From Rhodoferax sediminis (lineage in GTDB: Bacteria; Pseudomonadota; Gammaproteobacteria; Burkholderiales; Burkholderiaceae_C), in contig NZ_CP035503.1 in the NCBI RefSeq assembly GCF_006970865.1, forward strand, positions 4,229,001 through 4,293,000: 64,000 nt of DNA, given 5' to 3'. Numbering within the stretch: position 1 is the stretch's first letter; the number at the start of each line of letters is the position of its first letter. The notes below the pieces were generated by a model, which worked only from the letters and a program-made list of their open reading frames with translations, did no database searches and was not told the origin of the DNA. Shown here one piece after another: positions 26,350 through 36,099 of this stretch. Position numbers and translations under genes: made by a program.

Positions 26350-27633
26350 ATGAAGCGCGGCTTTTACACCATCATGTCGGCCCAGTTTTTCAGTTCGCTG
26401 GCTGACAACGCGTTGTTCGTGGCCGCCGTGGAACTGATCCGCACCGGCGGTGGCGCCGAATGGCAACGCGCCGCCCTGGTGCCGATGTTCGCGCTGTTCT
26501 ATGTGATCCTCGCGCCCTTCGTCGGCGCCTTTGCCGACGCGCAGCCCAAGGGCAAGGTCATGTTCATCAGCAACGCCATCAAGATGCTGGGCTGCCTGCT
26601 GATGCTGGTGGGCACGCACCCGCTGATGGCTTACGCGGTGGTGGGGCTGGGCGCCGCGTCCTACTCGCCGGCCAAGTACGGCATCCTGACCGAACTGCTG
26701 CCAGCCTCGCAACTGGTCAAGGCCAACGGCTGGATCGAGGGGCTGACGATTGCCTCCATCATTTTGGGCGTGCTGCTCGGCGGGCAACTGGTGGGGCATC
26801 CGGTCTCGAGCATGTTGCTGTCGTTCGATTTCCCGTACATCAAGACCGGTATCAACACGCCGCCGCAGGCCGCCATCCTGGTGCTGATCTTTGTGTATGC
26901 GCTGGCGGCCTGGTTCAACTTGCGCATCCCGCTGACCGGTGTGGAAATGCGACCCATGTCGCGCACTTATCTGGAACTGGTGCCCGACTTCCTGAGCTGC
27001 AACTCGCGCCTGTGGCGTGACAAGCTGGGCCAGATCTCGCTGGCCACCACCACGCTGTTCTGGGGCGTGAGCGGCAACCTGAAATACATCGTGCTGGCCT
27101 GGAGCGCGCTGGCGCTGGGCTACAGCACCACGCAGGCGTCCTCGCTGGTCGGCGTGGTGGCGATCGGCACCGCCGTCGGGGCCGTCGTGGCCTCCATGCG
27201 CATGCGGCTCGATACCGCCACCCGCGTGATCCCGATGGGCATTGCCATGGGCGTGCTGGTGATTCTGATGAACTACATCCACAACGTCTGGGTCGCCGCG
27301 CCGTTCCTGATCCTGCTGGGCGGCCTGGGCGGCTTCCTGGTCGTGCCCATGAACGCGCTCTTGCAGCACCGCGGCCACAACCTGATGGGCGCGGGCCGCT
27401 CCATCGCGGTGCAGAACTTCAACGAGCAGGCCTGCATCCTGATCCTGGGCGCGTTCTACAGCCTCTCGACCGGCCTGGGCCTGTCGGCCTTTGGCGCCAT
27501 CACCACCTTTGGCGTGGTGGTCGCGTTCATGATGTGGATGATCCGGCGCTGGTACAAGCACAACTGCATCAAATACCGCGACGAGATCGAGCATCTGCTC
27601 GCCATCGCGCGCAACGACAACCTGCACGGATGA
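26350..27633 (+). CDS. lplT: Lysophospholipid transporter
   Basis: This 427-residue MFS protein of the LplT family flips lysophospholipids across the inner membrane for re-acylation. Family segments: [87 protein letters not shown] (given here as two adjoining pieces of one conserved stretch). It is divergent from alr and overlaps the next gene by ATGA. Confidence 0.93.
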   Translation: MKRGFYTIMSAQFFSSLADNALFVAAVELIRTGGGAEWQRAALVPMFALFYVILAPFVGAFADAQPKGKVMFISNAIKMLGCLLMLVGTHPLMAYAVVGLGAASYSPAKYGILTELLPASQLVKANGWIEGLTIASIILGVLLGGQLVGHPVSSMLLSFDFPYIKTGINTPPQAAILVLIFVYALAAWFNLRIPLTGVEMRPMSRTYLELVPDFLSCNSRLWRDKLGQISLATTTLFWGVSGNLKYIVLAWSALALGYSTTQASSLVGVVAIGTAVGAVVASMRMRLDTATRVIPMGIAMGVLVILMNYIHNVWVAAPFLILLGGLGGFLVVPMNALLQHRGHNLMGAGRSIAVQNFNEQACILILGAFYSLSTGLGLSAFGAITTFGVVVAFMMWMIRRWYKHNCIKYRDEIEHLLAIARNDNLHG

Positions 27634-28547
27634 GCGCCAGCGGTTCCAAAGGCGCGCTGCTGGCCGCCGCTGCCTTGATGGTGAACGCCTTTGTCTGGGG
27701 CGTGTCATGGTGGCCGTTTCGCCAGCTCGAGAGCCACGGCGTGCATCCGCTGTGGGCCACCGCCATCATTTACGTCGTCTCGCTGGGCTGCCTGCTGGCG
27801 GTGCGGCCGCGGGCCTGGCGCGGCCTGTTGCAGTACCCCCTGCTGGGGCTGCTGATGGTCGCCTCGGGCCTGACCAACGTCGGCTTCAACTGGGCCGTGA
27901 CCGTGGGCGACGTGGTGCGCGTGGTGCTGCTGTTTTACCTGATGCCGCTGTGGGCGGTGCTGCTGGCCTGGCTGCTGCTGGGCGAAAAGCCCACTGCGAT
28001 CTCGCTGTCGCGCATGCTGCTGGCGCTGGTCGGCGTGGTGATCGTGCTCAAGACGGGCGACTCGGCCTGGCCGGTGCCCGAGAGCGCGGCCGACTGGCTC
28101 GCCCTGATGGGCGGCTTCAGCTTCGCACTCACCAACATCCTGCTGCGCAAACTCCGCCACACACCGGCCGAGTCGCGCGTGCTGGCCATGTTTGGCGGCG
28201 GCGCGCTGATGGCCACCTCGGCGGCCTGCCTCGGCCTGGCACGCGGTGTGGTGGCGCTGCCGCCGGCGCCGGCGCTCTCGTGGCTGGTGTATGCGGTGGC
28301 GCTGAGCCTGGCGTTTCTGATCGGCAACCTGGCGCTGCAATATGGCGCCGCGCGGCTCAGCTCGCACGGCACCGCGCTGATCATGCTCTCGGAAGTGGTA
28401 TTTGCCAGTGCCTCATCGGTCGCACTGGGCGCAGCCGAATTGACCGGCCGCACCCTGGCTGGCGGGGGCCTGATTCTGCTCGCGGCCCTGTGGTCGGCCC
28501 TGGCCTGCGACAAGCCCGCGCCGTCGGTGCGCCGGCGCGCAGGCTAG
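27630..28547 (+). CDS. EamA/DMT-family transporter
   Basis: This 305-residue protein has about ten helices in two EamA repeats: [20 protein letters not shown] opens the first, and [20 protein letters not shown] closes the second. Family members export metabolites or amino acids; the substrate cannot be told. The ATG overlaps the lplT stop, so the two are probably co-expressed. Confidence 0.85.
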   Translation: MSASGSKGALLAAAALMVNAFVWGVSWWPFRQLESHGVHPLWATAIIYVVSLGCLLAVRPRAWRGLLQYPLLGLLMVASGLTNVGFNWAVTVGDVVRVVLLFYLMPLWAVLLAWLLLGEKPTAISLSRMLLALVGVVIVLKTGDSAWPVPESAADWLALMGGFSFALTNILLRKLRHTPAESRVLAMFGGGALMATSAACLGLARGVVALPPAPALSWLVYAVALSLAFLIGNLALQYGAARLSSHGTALIMLSEVVFASASSVALGAAELTGRTLAGGGLILLAALWSALACDKPAPSVRRRAG

Positions 28548-28552
28548 GCGCC

Positions 28553-28625
28553 GGGCCGCCCCAAGCCAAGCCAGCCCCCTCGGGGGGCAGCGCAGTACGC
28601 GGAGCGACCAGCGTGGGGGCCACAC
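28553..28625. repeat. GC-rich intergenic repeat between convergent genes
   Basis: It contains CCAAGCCAAGCCAG, the short palindrome CCCCCTCGGGGGG and GCGTGGGGGCC. I recall this block from between convergent Comamonadaceae genes. It fills the whole gap and may act as a bidirectional terminator. Confidence 0.5.
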
Positions 28626-28627
28626 TA

Positions 28628-29797
28628 CTAGGCTTTGTTTCGAGGCGCGGCAAAGCGCGCCATCACGCCGCCCAGCACGACCTCGTCGAACGGGCGGACC
28701 AGGCAGGCATCGCAGCCGGCCAGCCGTGCGCGCAGCCGGTCCCACCAGCCGCTGTGGTTCGACAGCACCAGCAGGACCGCGGGCCGGGTGCCGTTGGCGT
28801 TTTTTTGCCGGCGCACGGTGCGGCAGGCTTGATACACACTCATGTCGGCCACCGGCTCGTTCACGAACACCAGCCGGTACGAACGCGTCGCGAGCTGCCG
28901 CGCGGCCTCGGCCCCGCTGCGCACCGGATCGGCACGAAAGCCATGCTGCTGCAAATGCCGCTCCAGGGTGCGCCGGGAAAGATCGCCTCCGTCGACCACC
29001 AGCACATCGTCGCCCCAGGGTGACGCCGACATGGCAGGGTCGATCCGTTCCGCCGCAGGCTGGCGGACTTCAGCGCGAGCCGGTACTGGCGGGGCGGGCA
29101 CGAACGGAGTCGCGACCGGCGCTGCCGGCACGGGCGGGGGCTCGGCGGCGACGGGAGCTGAAGGGGAATTCACGCGCCGGGCTTCACGCCACAGCGCGAT
29201 GCTCGCGGGATCGATCGCGTCGGCAGGCGCCGCGGCAGGGACGCCGGCTGCGGGCGTGGCCAGCAGTTCGTCGCCCGGCACATAGGGCTGGGTCGGCTGA
29301 AAGCCGCTCGAGTCCGGCGCGGCACGCGGCATCTCCAGCGGCGCAAACGGCTCGGTGGCGGCAAAGGCGGGACGCAGGTCAGAGGTCCGGCCCGGCAGCG
29401 CCTCGCCATCGTACGCGGCAGCGGGCCTCGTCGACGGCTCGAACGGCATGGTGGGGGCAAACCCGGCGGGGCGGCTGTGCTGCGCCGGCGCGGGCGCGCC
29501 GAGCGAGCGCACCGCCTCGAGCACTGCCAGCAGCTGAATGGGCCGCGGCTGCACGGGCCAGCCCGTGCCGGCATCGGACTGGCCGATCAGCAGCACGCGG
29601 GCGGTGGGCTGGCTGCTCCACAACCGGCGCACCGCATCGATATCGTCGGCGTTCACCACGACGATGTGGGCCTGCTGCACCTGCTCGACCATGACATAGC
29701 CCGGCCCGGAGCGTGCGGCCAGCCGGAACAGCGCATTGAAGGCCGAAAGCTCATTGGGCGGAAAACCGACCAGGGCAAGGGGCTGGGGCATGCTCAT
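28628..29797 (-). CDS. Response-regulator-like protein with degenerate receiver domain(s)
   Basis: 389 residues. The N-terminal ~100 residues look like a worn receiver (ALVGFPPNELSAFNALFRLA, AHIVVVNADD, WPVQPRPIQLLAVLEAV). A Pro/Ala-rich, probably disordered linker follows (100-265), then a C-terminal receiver fold (VLVVDGGDLSRRTLERHLQQ). In the last domain the acidic pair is DGG, the phospho-acceptor Asp is Asn (LVFVNEPVADMS) and the conserved Lys is Arg (CLVRPF), so phosphorylation is unlikely. No output domain is visible. The start is one of two nearby ATGs (29797 or 29791). Confidence 0.72.
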   Translation of the reverse strand: MSMPQPLALVGFPPNELSAFNALFRLAARSGPGYVMVEQVQQAHIVVVNADDIDAVRRLWSSQPTARVLLIGQSDAGTGWPVQPRPIQLLAVLEAVRSLGAPAPAQHSRPAGFAPTMPFEPSTRPAAAYDGEALPGRTSDLRPAFAATEPFAPLEMPRAAPDSSGFQPTQPYVPGDELLATPAAGVPAAAPADAIDPASIALWREARRVNSPSAPVAAEPPPVPAAPVATPFVPAPPVPARAEVRQPAAERIDPAMSASPWGDDVLVVDGGDLSRRTLERHLQQHGFRADPVRSGAEAARQLATRSYRLVFVNEPVADMSVYQACRTVRRQKNANGTRPAVLLVLSNHSGWWDRLRARLAGCDACLVRPFDEVVLGGVMARFAAPRNKA

Positions 29798-29965
29798 AGT
29801 GATGGTGTAGCCTGATTCAGATAAGGTGCAATTGGGGGGAGGACACTTGCGGGCCGGTCGGGTGCCAACCAGGTGCCGGGGCACCCGGCCCCGCGCGGCC
29901 CGCCAGCGTTGGCGCTGATGTTGCGGCAAGATGCACCAAATAGCAACCAACCCACAGGAGCCAAC

Positions 29966-30451
29966 ATGCCAACTATTTACGATTTCGAAGCCCAGCAGAT
30001 GGACGGCAAGCGCGTGCCGCTCAAAAATTTTGCGGGCAAGGCGCTCTTGATCGTGAACACGGCCAGCGCCTGCGGCTTCACCCCGCAGTTCGCCGGGCTG
30101 GAGCAGCTGCACGAGACCTATGGCAGCAAGGGACTGGTGGTGCTGGGTTTTCCGTGCAACCAGTTCGGCGCGCAGGACCCCGGCAGCAACGAGGAGATTG
30201 CGAGCTTTTGCCAGCTCAACTACGGCGTGAGCTTTCCCATGATGGCCAAGATCGACGTGAACGGCGCCAAGGCCGACCCGCTGTACCAGTGGCTCACGGC
30301 CGAGGCCCCCGGGCTGCTCGGCCTCAAGGCCATCAAATGGAACTTCACCAAGTTCCTGATCGGCAAGGATGGCCAGGTGATCAAGCGCTACGCGCCGACC
30401 GACACGCCCAAGAGCCTGACGAGGGACATCGAGGCCGCGCTGGCCGCCTGA
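29966..30451 (+). CDS. Glutathione peroxidase family protein (Cys type)
   Basis: This 161-residue thioredoxin-fold peroxidase reduces hydroperoxides with thiols. The peroxidatic Cys is in NTASACGFTPQF, followed by GFPCNQFGAQ and the catalytic Trp in KWNFTKFLIGKDG. It has Cys instead of Sec, as is usual in bacteria, and probably uses thioredoxin. AGGAG lies 7-11 nt before the ATG at 29966. No signal peptide, so cytoplasmic. Confidence 0.93.
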   Translation: MPTIYDFEAQQMDGKRVPLKNFAGKALLIVNTASACGFTPQFAGLEQLHETYGSKGLVVLGFPCNQFGAQDPGSNEEIASFCQLNYGVSFPMMAKIDVNGAKADPLYQWLTAEAPGLLGLKAIKWNFTKFLIGKDGQVIKRYAPTDTPKSLTRDIEAALAA

Positions 30452-30455
30452 ATTC

Positions 30456-30506
30456 AAGCAAAATCGGCCGGTAGCCCTTAATGGACCTTGGCTGATAGCT
30501 ATCTAT
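30456..30506 (+). repeat. Dispersed ~50-bp intergenic repeat
   Basis: CAAAATCGGCCGGTAGCCC, a variable middle, then TGATAGCTATC. It begins 4 bases after the glutathione peroxidase stop, in the gap to the convergent lactonase gene. Confidence 0.7.
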
Positions 30507-30528
30507 CCAATAGCAGACGCGACGGCGC

Positions 30529-31452
30529 TCAGTCCACGAAAAAGTTCACGGGCAGCCCCGGCACCTCGACCCGCATCGAGAACACGCAGCCCGACTGCGG
30601 CATCGCCGAGAGTTCGGCAGCCGGGCGGCCGTGGCAGGCCGTGGTGAGGTACAGGGTTTGCAGATCGGCGCCGCCAAAGCACGGCATGGTCGGGCATTGC
30701 ACCGGCACGGGGATGTCGGCCAGCAGCTCGCCGGTGGGCGCGAACTTGAGCAGGCGCCGGCCCTCGAACATGGCGCTGTAATAGTTGCCCTCGGCATCCA
30801 CCGCTGCCCCATCGGGCCGGCCGCCATAACCCGGCATGCCGGTCTTCCAGCCGTCGGGCTTGCCCGGGAGCTGCTGGAACACGCGCCGGCGCGTCATAGC
30901 ATTGCTGGCCGCATCCCAGTCCCAGGCGTAGATGACGTGGCGCGTGGTGTCGCTCCAGTACACCGTTCTGGCATCGGGCGACCAGGCCAGCCCGTTGGCA
31001 ATGACGGCGCCACCTGCCTTGCGCTCCAGCACGGGCGGGCCGCCGGCCTGCGCATTCCTGCAGTCCAGCGAGAACAGCTCGGCCACGCAGCGATCGCGCG
31101 GCTCGTACATGGTGCCGGCCCAAAAGCGTCCCAGCGGGTCGGCCTTGCCGTCGTTGAAGCGGGTGGTGGCCGGGTCGTGGTCAAAGTGCAGCAGCAGCTT
31201 GAGCTCGCCGCCCCACGTGGTGGCGCGGTACATGCCGTCGCGCAGCGCAATCACGAGGCCTCCGCTGCGCGCCGGCGCAATGCAGCCGGGCTCCGTCGGC
31301 ATGGCCCAGCGCTCGAGCGTGCCCATGAACACGTTGGCGCGCAGGATCCGGCGCGCCGGAATATCGACCCAGTACAGCAGCTCCTCGTGCGGGTGCCAGA
31401 ACGGCGATTCGCCCAGTTGGCTGGGCTCGGTCACAACGGTCTGCCAGGTCAT
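30529..31452 (-). CDS. SMP-30/gluconolactonase family protein
   Basis: This 307-residue six-bladed beta-propeller is a metal-dependent lactonase type. Family segments: LGESPFWHPHEELLYWVDI (metal-ligand Glu), NDGKADPLGRFWAGTM, ANGLAWSPDARTVYWSDT (Asn ligand) and GMPGYGGRPDGAAVDAEGN (Asp ligand). It probably hydrolyses a sugar lactone; the substrate is not readable. The ATG at 31452 begins at the conserved N-terminus; 30 more upstream codons are open but unsupported. Confidence 0.88.
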   Translation of the reverse strand: MTWQTVVTEPSQLGESPFWHPHEELLYWVDIPARRILRANVFMGTLERWAMPTEPGCIAPARSGGLVIALRDGMYRATTWGGELKLLLHFDHDPATTRFNDGKADPLGRFWAGTMYEPRDRCVAELFSLDCRNAQAGGPPVLERKAGGAVIANGLAWSPDARTVYWSDTTRHVIYAWDWDAASNAMTRRRVFQQLPGKPDGWKTGMPGYGGRPDGAAVDAEGNYYSAMFEGRRLLKFAPTGELLADIPVPVQCPTMPCFGGADLQTLYLTTACHGRPAAELSAMPQSGCVFSMRVEVPGLPVNFFVD

Positions 31453-31540
31453 GTCACGCTTTCGGTTCGAATCGTCATTTGGGCTGTCATGGCGCTTGCC
31501 TCCGCGATCATTGTGCCCCACGTTGCGCCCCGCTCCCGCC

Positions 31541-31570
31541 AATGAAAATGGCCCACATGGCTGTGGGCCA
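31541..31570 (-). terminator. Rho-independent terminator after amtB
   Basis: On the minus strand the stem GGCCCACA-GCCA-TGTGGGCC is followed by ATTTTCATT. It lies about 40 bases past the amtB stop and closes the TorF-glnK-amtB operon. Confidence 0.78.
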
Positions 31571-31608
31571 AAGCTCCCGGCGAGGCACTCGCCAGACAGT
31601 GTCAGGCG

Positions 31609-33132
31609 CTAGCGGCTGTAGGCCGTTTCACCGTGCGAGGTGATGTCCAGGCCCTCGCGCTCGGCCTCTTCGCTCACGCGCAGCCCGATCACCATGTCGA
31701 CGATCTTGAAGGCGATGAAGGCCACCACGCCGGACCACACGATGGTAGTGACCACGCCCTGCAACTGGATCCAGAGCTGGCCGGTGATCGAGTAGTCCGG
31801 GCTGACCTTGTTGGCCACGTAGTCCCAGATGCCGGTGCCGCCGAGCGCGGGCGACGCGAGCACGCCCGTCATGAGCGCGCCCAATATGCCGCCGACGCCG
31901 TGCACGCCGAACACGTCCAGCGCATCGTCCGCGCCCAGCAGGCGCTTGAGCCCGTTCACGCCCCACAGGCAGGCCATGCCCGCCAGCAGGCCCAGCACCA
32001 GCGCGCCCATGACGCCCACGAAACCGGCCGCCGGCGTGATGGCCACGAGCCCCGCCACGGCGCCCGAAGCGGCGCCCAGCATGGAGGCCTTGCCCTTGTG
32101 CAGCGCCTCGGCGCCCATCCAGGACAGGGTGGCCGCCGCGGTGGCGACCAGCGTATTCACAAAGGCCAGCGCGGCCGAGCCATTGGCCTCCAGCGCGGAG
32201 CCGGCGTTGAAGCCGAACCAGCCGACCCACAGGAGCGAGGCGCCGACCATGGTCAGGGTCAGGCTGTGCGGCGCCATCGACTCCCGCCCCAGGCCCACGC
32301 GCTTGCCCAGCACGAAGGAACCCACCAGACCCGCCATGGCGGCATTGATGTGCACCACGGTACCGCCCGCAAAGTCGAGTGCACCCTTGGCCCAGAGCCA
32401 GCCGGCGGCCGCCGTCACCCTGTCCAGGCCGGCCTGGTCGACGATGCCGTCCGGACCATCCCAGTACCAGACCATGTGGGCGATCGGCAGGTAGCTGAAG
32501 GTGAACCAGAGTGCGGCAAACAGCAGCACCGCAGAGAACCGCGCGCGCTCGGCCAGCGAGCCGATCACCAGCGCCACCGTGATGGCGGCAAAGGTCGCCT
32601 GGAAGGCCATGTAGATGAACTCGGGGATCGCCACCCCCTTGCTGAAGGTCGCGGCCATCGAGTCCGGCGTGATGCCCTTCATGAAGATCTTGTCCAGGCT
32701 GCCGAAGAACGGATTGCCCGCCGTGAAGGCCACGCTGTAGCCATAGATGGTCCACAGGATGACGATGAGCGAGAAGATCACGAACACCTGCATCAGGATG
32801 CTGAGCATGTTCTTGCTGCGCACCAGGCCGCCGTAGAACAGGGCCAGGCCCGGAATGCTCATCATGATGACGAGCACCGTGGCCACGATCATCCAGGCGG
32901 TGTCGCCCTTGTTGACGGTGTCCACGGGCGCGGTGACGGCTGAAGCAGCAGGTGCCGGCGCCGTTGCAGTCGCGGCGGCCGGCGCGGCAGCATCAACAGG
33001 CGTCGCATCGGCCGCGGCCGATGCAGCGGGTGTCGCACCAGCCGCCGTGGGCGCCGCCGGCGTCTGCGCCATGGCGAGGCCGCCCGTCAACAGGCTCAGG
33101 CCCAGTGCGAGGGAGACAAGTAGTTTTTTCAT
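31609..33132 (-). CDS. amtB: Ammonium transporter
   Basis: This 507-residue Amt/MEP channel has an N-terminal signal peptide (LVSLALGLSLLTGGLAMA) followed by an unusual ~50-residue Ala/Pro/Thr-rich stretch before the first channel helix. The pore is intact: twin histidines in GGTVVHINAAMAGLVG and DVFGVHGVGGILGAL, and the aromatic gate region YWDGPDG. It carries ammonium inward when nitrogen is scarce and is gated by GlnK, encoded 29 nt upstream. Confidence 0.95.
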   Translation of the reverse strand: MKKLLVSLALGLSLLTGGLAMAQTPAAPTAAGATPAASAAADATPVDAAAPAAATATAPAPAASAVTAPVDTVNKGDTAWMIVATVLVIMMSIPGLALFYGGLVRSKNMLSILMQVFVIFSLIVILWTIYGYSVAFTAGNPFFGSLDKIFMKGITPDSMAATFSKGVAIPEFIYMAFQATFAAITVALVIGSLAERARFSAVLLFAALWFTFSYLPIAHMVWYWDGPDGIVDQAGLDRVTAAAGWLWAKGALDFAGGTVVHINAAMAGLVGSFVLGKRVGLGRESMAPHSLTLTMVGASLLWVGWFGFNAGSALEANGSAALAFVNTLVATAAATLSWMGAEALHKGKASMLGAASGAVAGLVAITPAAGFVGVMGALVLGLLAGMACLWGVNGLKRLLGADDALDVFGVHGVGGILGALMTGVLASPALGGTGIWDYVANKVSPDYSITGQLWIQLQGVVTTIVWSGVVAFIAFKIVDMVIGLRVSEEAEREGLDITSHGETAYSR

Positions 33133-33161
33133 GTTCTTGGCTTTCTGGTTGACGGGGGTGT

Positions 33162-33527
<366 letters not shown>

Positions 33528-34334
33528 TCAGAAGGTGTACTTGGCGCCCAGCACCAGGGCGGTCTTGCCGGTGAACTTGCCGTCCGGCGTGACGTACAGG
33601 GTTTTGCTGGCATCGGTCCCCACCACGGCCAGGGTGGCCGAGAGACCCCTGCCAAAGTCCTTGCCCAGCGTCAGCGCGTAATCCGTATAGGACAGCGCGC
33701 CGTTGTTCTTGACCATCTGGTGGCCCACGTGCGGCACGACCGACCAGCCGTTGCCCAGATCGACATTGGCGCTCACGTCGAGGTAGCCGCTGTTCTTGCT
33801 GTTCAGCGTGCCGAACAGGTTGGAGACGCTGTCCGAATACTTGACGGTCACGATGCCCCAAGTCAGCGCGCCGTACAGCTCGTCGGTGTTGGCGTTGCCA
33901 AAGCCGGGCACGTCGCCGAGCGTGTTGTCGACGTACTGGTAGCGCAGGTAACCAACGTCAAAGGTGAAGTCCTTCGCAATCTCGCCCTTGTAGCCGCCAT
34001 AAAGGTCGAGCTCCGCGGAACCGTTGGTGGCACCGGCGTCCTTGATCCACTTGATGGTGGAAGCCCACGCACCCAGGTAAAAGCCGCTCTTGTGGGCGAA
34101 GTCCACGCCGCCCTGCAGGGCCGGCTTGAGACGCGACTGCGAAATGCCGCGGTACCGGTAATCGGTGACGACGCCGATGTTGTAGCTCAGCGTGTAGTCG
34201 GGTGTCGGCGCCGCGGCAGCCGGGGCTGGGGCCTGGGCCTCGGCGGGAGTTTCGGTTTGGGCGAAGGCAGTGCCCCACCCGGCCAGGGTGGCCAAGACGG
34301 CAAGAGTCAGTGCAGATGCGGTCTTCAATGTCAT
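33528..34334 (-). CDS. TorF-family outer-membrane beta-barrel protein
   Basis: This 268-residue protein has a signal peptide (TASALTLAVLATLAGWGTAFA), an Ala/Pro-rich stretch, and alternating aromatic strands (YNIGVVTDYRYRGISQS, FYLGAWAST, ELDLYGGYKG) ending with an aromatic residue (LVLGAKYTF), as an outer-membrane barrel should. The TorF family (TIGR02001) commonly precedes glnK-amtB in beta-proteobacteria; a porin role under nitrogen limitation is an inference. GGAGAA lies before the ATG. Confidence 0.85.
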   Translation of the reverse strand: MTLKTASALTLAVLATLAGWGTAFAQTETPAEAQAPAPAAAAPTPDYTLSYNIGVVTDYRYRGISQSRLKPALQGGVDFAHKSGFYLGAWASTIKWIKDAGATNGSAELDLYGGYKGEIAKDFTFDVGYLRYQYVDNTLGDVPGFGNANTDELYGALTWGIVTVKYSDSVSNLFGTLNSKNSGYLDVSANVDLGNGWSVVPHVGHQMVKNNGALSYTDYALTLGKDFGRGLSATLAVVGTDASKTLYVTPDGKFTGKTALVLGAKYTF

Positions 34335-34371
34335 GCGATTCTCCAATGAGGGTTTACGAGCACTCGGTCAA

Positions 34372-34387
34372 TGCACGGACCGTGCCA
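34372..34387 (-). promoter_or_regulatory. Sigma-54 promoter for TorF-glnK-amtB
   Basis: Minus-strand TGGCAC-GGTCC-GTGCA matches the -24/-12 consensus TGGCAC-N5-TTGCA with one mismatch, at the correct spacing, 38 bases before the start codon. Nitrogen operons of this kind are usually under RpoN and NtrC. A single GGTGCAC half-site lies ~40 bases further upstream. Confidence 0.75.
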
Positions 34388-34539
34388 GCGCCGCCACCTG
34401 CCCCTTTTCCCCTTCTGCGTGCACCAACGGGGGCGGGTCCGCGTTAAGATAACTGTATGAATAACCAGTTTGCACTATTGCGGTGCCATGCCGGCCCCCT
34501 CAACGGGCGGCAATCGCCCCAAGTTGGGGAGAGAGGCGC

Positions 34540-36063
34540 ATGAGCCTGTCTTTGGTGCAAAGCCGTGCCCTGCTGGGCCTGGAGGCGGCGGCCGTCACCG
34601 TTGAGGTGCACCTGGCCAATGGCCTGCCCAGTTTCACGCTGGTCGGGCTCGCCGACGTCGAGGTCAAGGAGGCGCGCGAGCGCGTGCGCTCGGCGATCCA
34701 GAACTCGGGGCTGGAGTTTCCGGGCAACAAGCGCATCACCGTGAACCTGGCGCCCGCCGACTTGCCCAAGGATTCCGGGCGCTTCGATTTGCCGATCGCG
34801 CTCGGCATCCTGGCCGCCAGCGGCCAGATCGACGCGGCGCGGCTCGCCGGTCACGAGTTTGCCGGCGAGCTGTCGCTGTCGGGCGAACTGCGCCCGGTGC
34901 GCGGCGCGCTGGCCATGAGCCTGGCGCTGCATGCCGGCCACGTCGTCACCCAGCTGGTGCTGCCGCCCGGCAGCGCCGAAGAGGCCGCGCTGGTGCCCGA
35001 TGCACAAGTCTACCGCGCGGCACATCTGCTCGATGTGGTGCGCCAGTTCCTGCCGCAAGGCGCGGGCGCCGCGGAGCCGCTTGATGGCTGGTCGCGCGTC
35101 ACACCCAGCGCCGCGCCTGCCACGGCGCCCTACGCCGACCTGGCCGACATCAAGGGCCAGGTGGCGGCGAAACGCGCGCTGGAAATCGCGGCGGCCGGCG
35201 GACACAGTCTCCTGCTGATGGGCCCGCCGGGCTCCGGCAAATCCATGCTGGCGCAGCGCTTTGCCGGCCTGCTGCCGCCCATGACGGTGGAGGAAGCGCT
35301 GCAAAGCGCGGCCATCGCCAGCCTGGGCGGGCGCTTCTCGCTGGCGCGCTGGGCCGTGCGCCCCACCTGCAGCCCGCACCACACGGCCAGCGCCGTGGCG
35401 CTGGTGGGAGGCGGCTCGCCGCCACGGCCGGGCGAGATTTCACTGGCGCACCACGGCGTGCTGTTTCTCGACGAATTTCCCGAGTTCCCAAGGGCCGCGC
35501 TCGAGGCCCTGCGCGAACCGCTGGAGACCGGCACCATCACGATCTCGCGCGCGGCGCGGCGCTCCGAATTTCCGGCGCGCTTTCAGATGATCGGCGCCAT
35601 GAACCCCTGCCCCTGCGGCTACCTCGGCTCGCCGCTCAAGGCCTGCCGCTGCACGCCGGATCAGGTCGCGCGCTACCAGGGCAAGCTCAGCGGCCCGCTG
35701 CTGGACCGCATCGACCTGCACGTCGAAGTGCCGGCGCTGCCGCCGCAGGACCTGGTGCAGGCGCCGCCGGGCGAATCCAGCCACGACATCCGCGAGCGCT
35801 GCAGCGCGGCCCGGGAGCGCGCCGTGGCGCGCCAGGGCAAGACGAATCAGGCGCTGCAAGGCCAGGAGATCGACGAGTATCTGGCGCTCGACGCCGCCGC
35901 CGTCCGATTCCTCAACACCGCCGCCACCCGCCTCGGCTGGTCGGCGCGCAGCACTCACCGCGCGCTCAAGGTGGCGCGCACCATCGCCGACCTGGCCGGC
36001 GCGCACAGCACGCAGGTCACGCACGTGGCCGAGACGATCCAGTACCGTCGCGCCTTGTCCTGA
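34540..36063 (+). CDS. comM: YifB/ComM family Mg-chelatase-like AAA+ ATPase
   Basis: This 507-residue protein has an N-terminal Lon-like domain (SLSLVQSRALLGLEAAAVTV), Walker A GPPGSGKSMLA, Walker B LFLDEFPEF and a Mg-chelatase C-terminal domain (STHRALKVARTIADL). ComM is a hexameric branch-migration helicase that extends heteroduplex during natural transformation. GAGAGGCGC precedes the ATG at 34540. Confidence 0.93.
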   Translation: MSLSLVQSRALLGLEAAAVTVEVHLANGLPSFTLVGLADVEVKEARERVRSAIQNSGLEFPGNKRITVNLAPADLPKDSGRFDLPIALGILAASGQIDAARLAGHEFAGELSLSGELRPVRGALAMSLALHAGHVVTQLVLPPGSAEEAALVPDAQVYRAAHLLDVVRQFLPQGAGAAEPLDGWSRVTPSAAPATAPYADLADIKGQVAAKRALEIAAAGGHSLLLMGPPGSGKSMLAQRFAGLLPPMTVEEALQSAAIASLGGRFSLARWAVRPTCSPHHTASAVALVGGGSPPRPGEISLAHHGVLFLDEFPEFPRAALEALREPLETGTITISRAARRSEFPARFQMIGAMNPCPCGYLGSPLKACRCTPDQVARYQGKLSGPLLDRIDLHVEVPALPPQDLVQAPPGESSHDIRERCSAARERAVARQGKTNQALQGQEIDEYLALDAAAVRFLNTAATRLGWSARSTHRALKVARTIADLAGAHSTQVTHVAETIQYRRALS

Positions 36064-36099
36064 CGCGGCAATAATCCGGAGCCGAAGAGGACTACCGCC

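Noticed and set aside
26221..27708. Long upstream extension of the alr frame, antisense to lplT
   Set aside because: alr begins at the conserved [10 protein letters not shown]; the extension is antisense to a well-conserved transporter.
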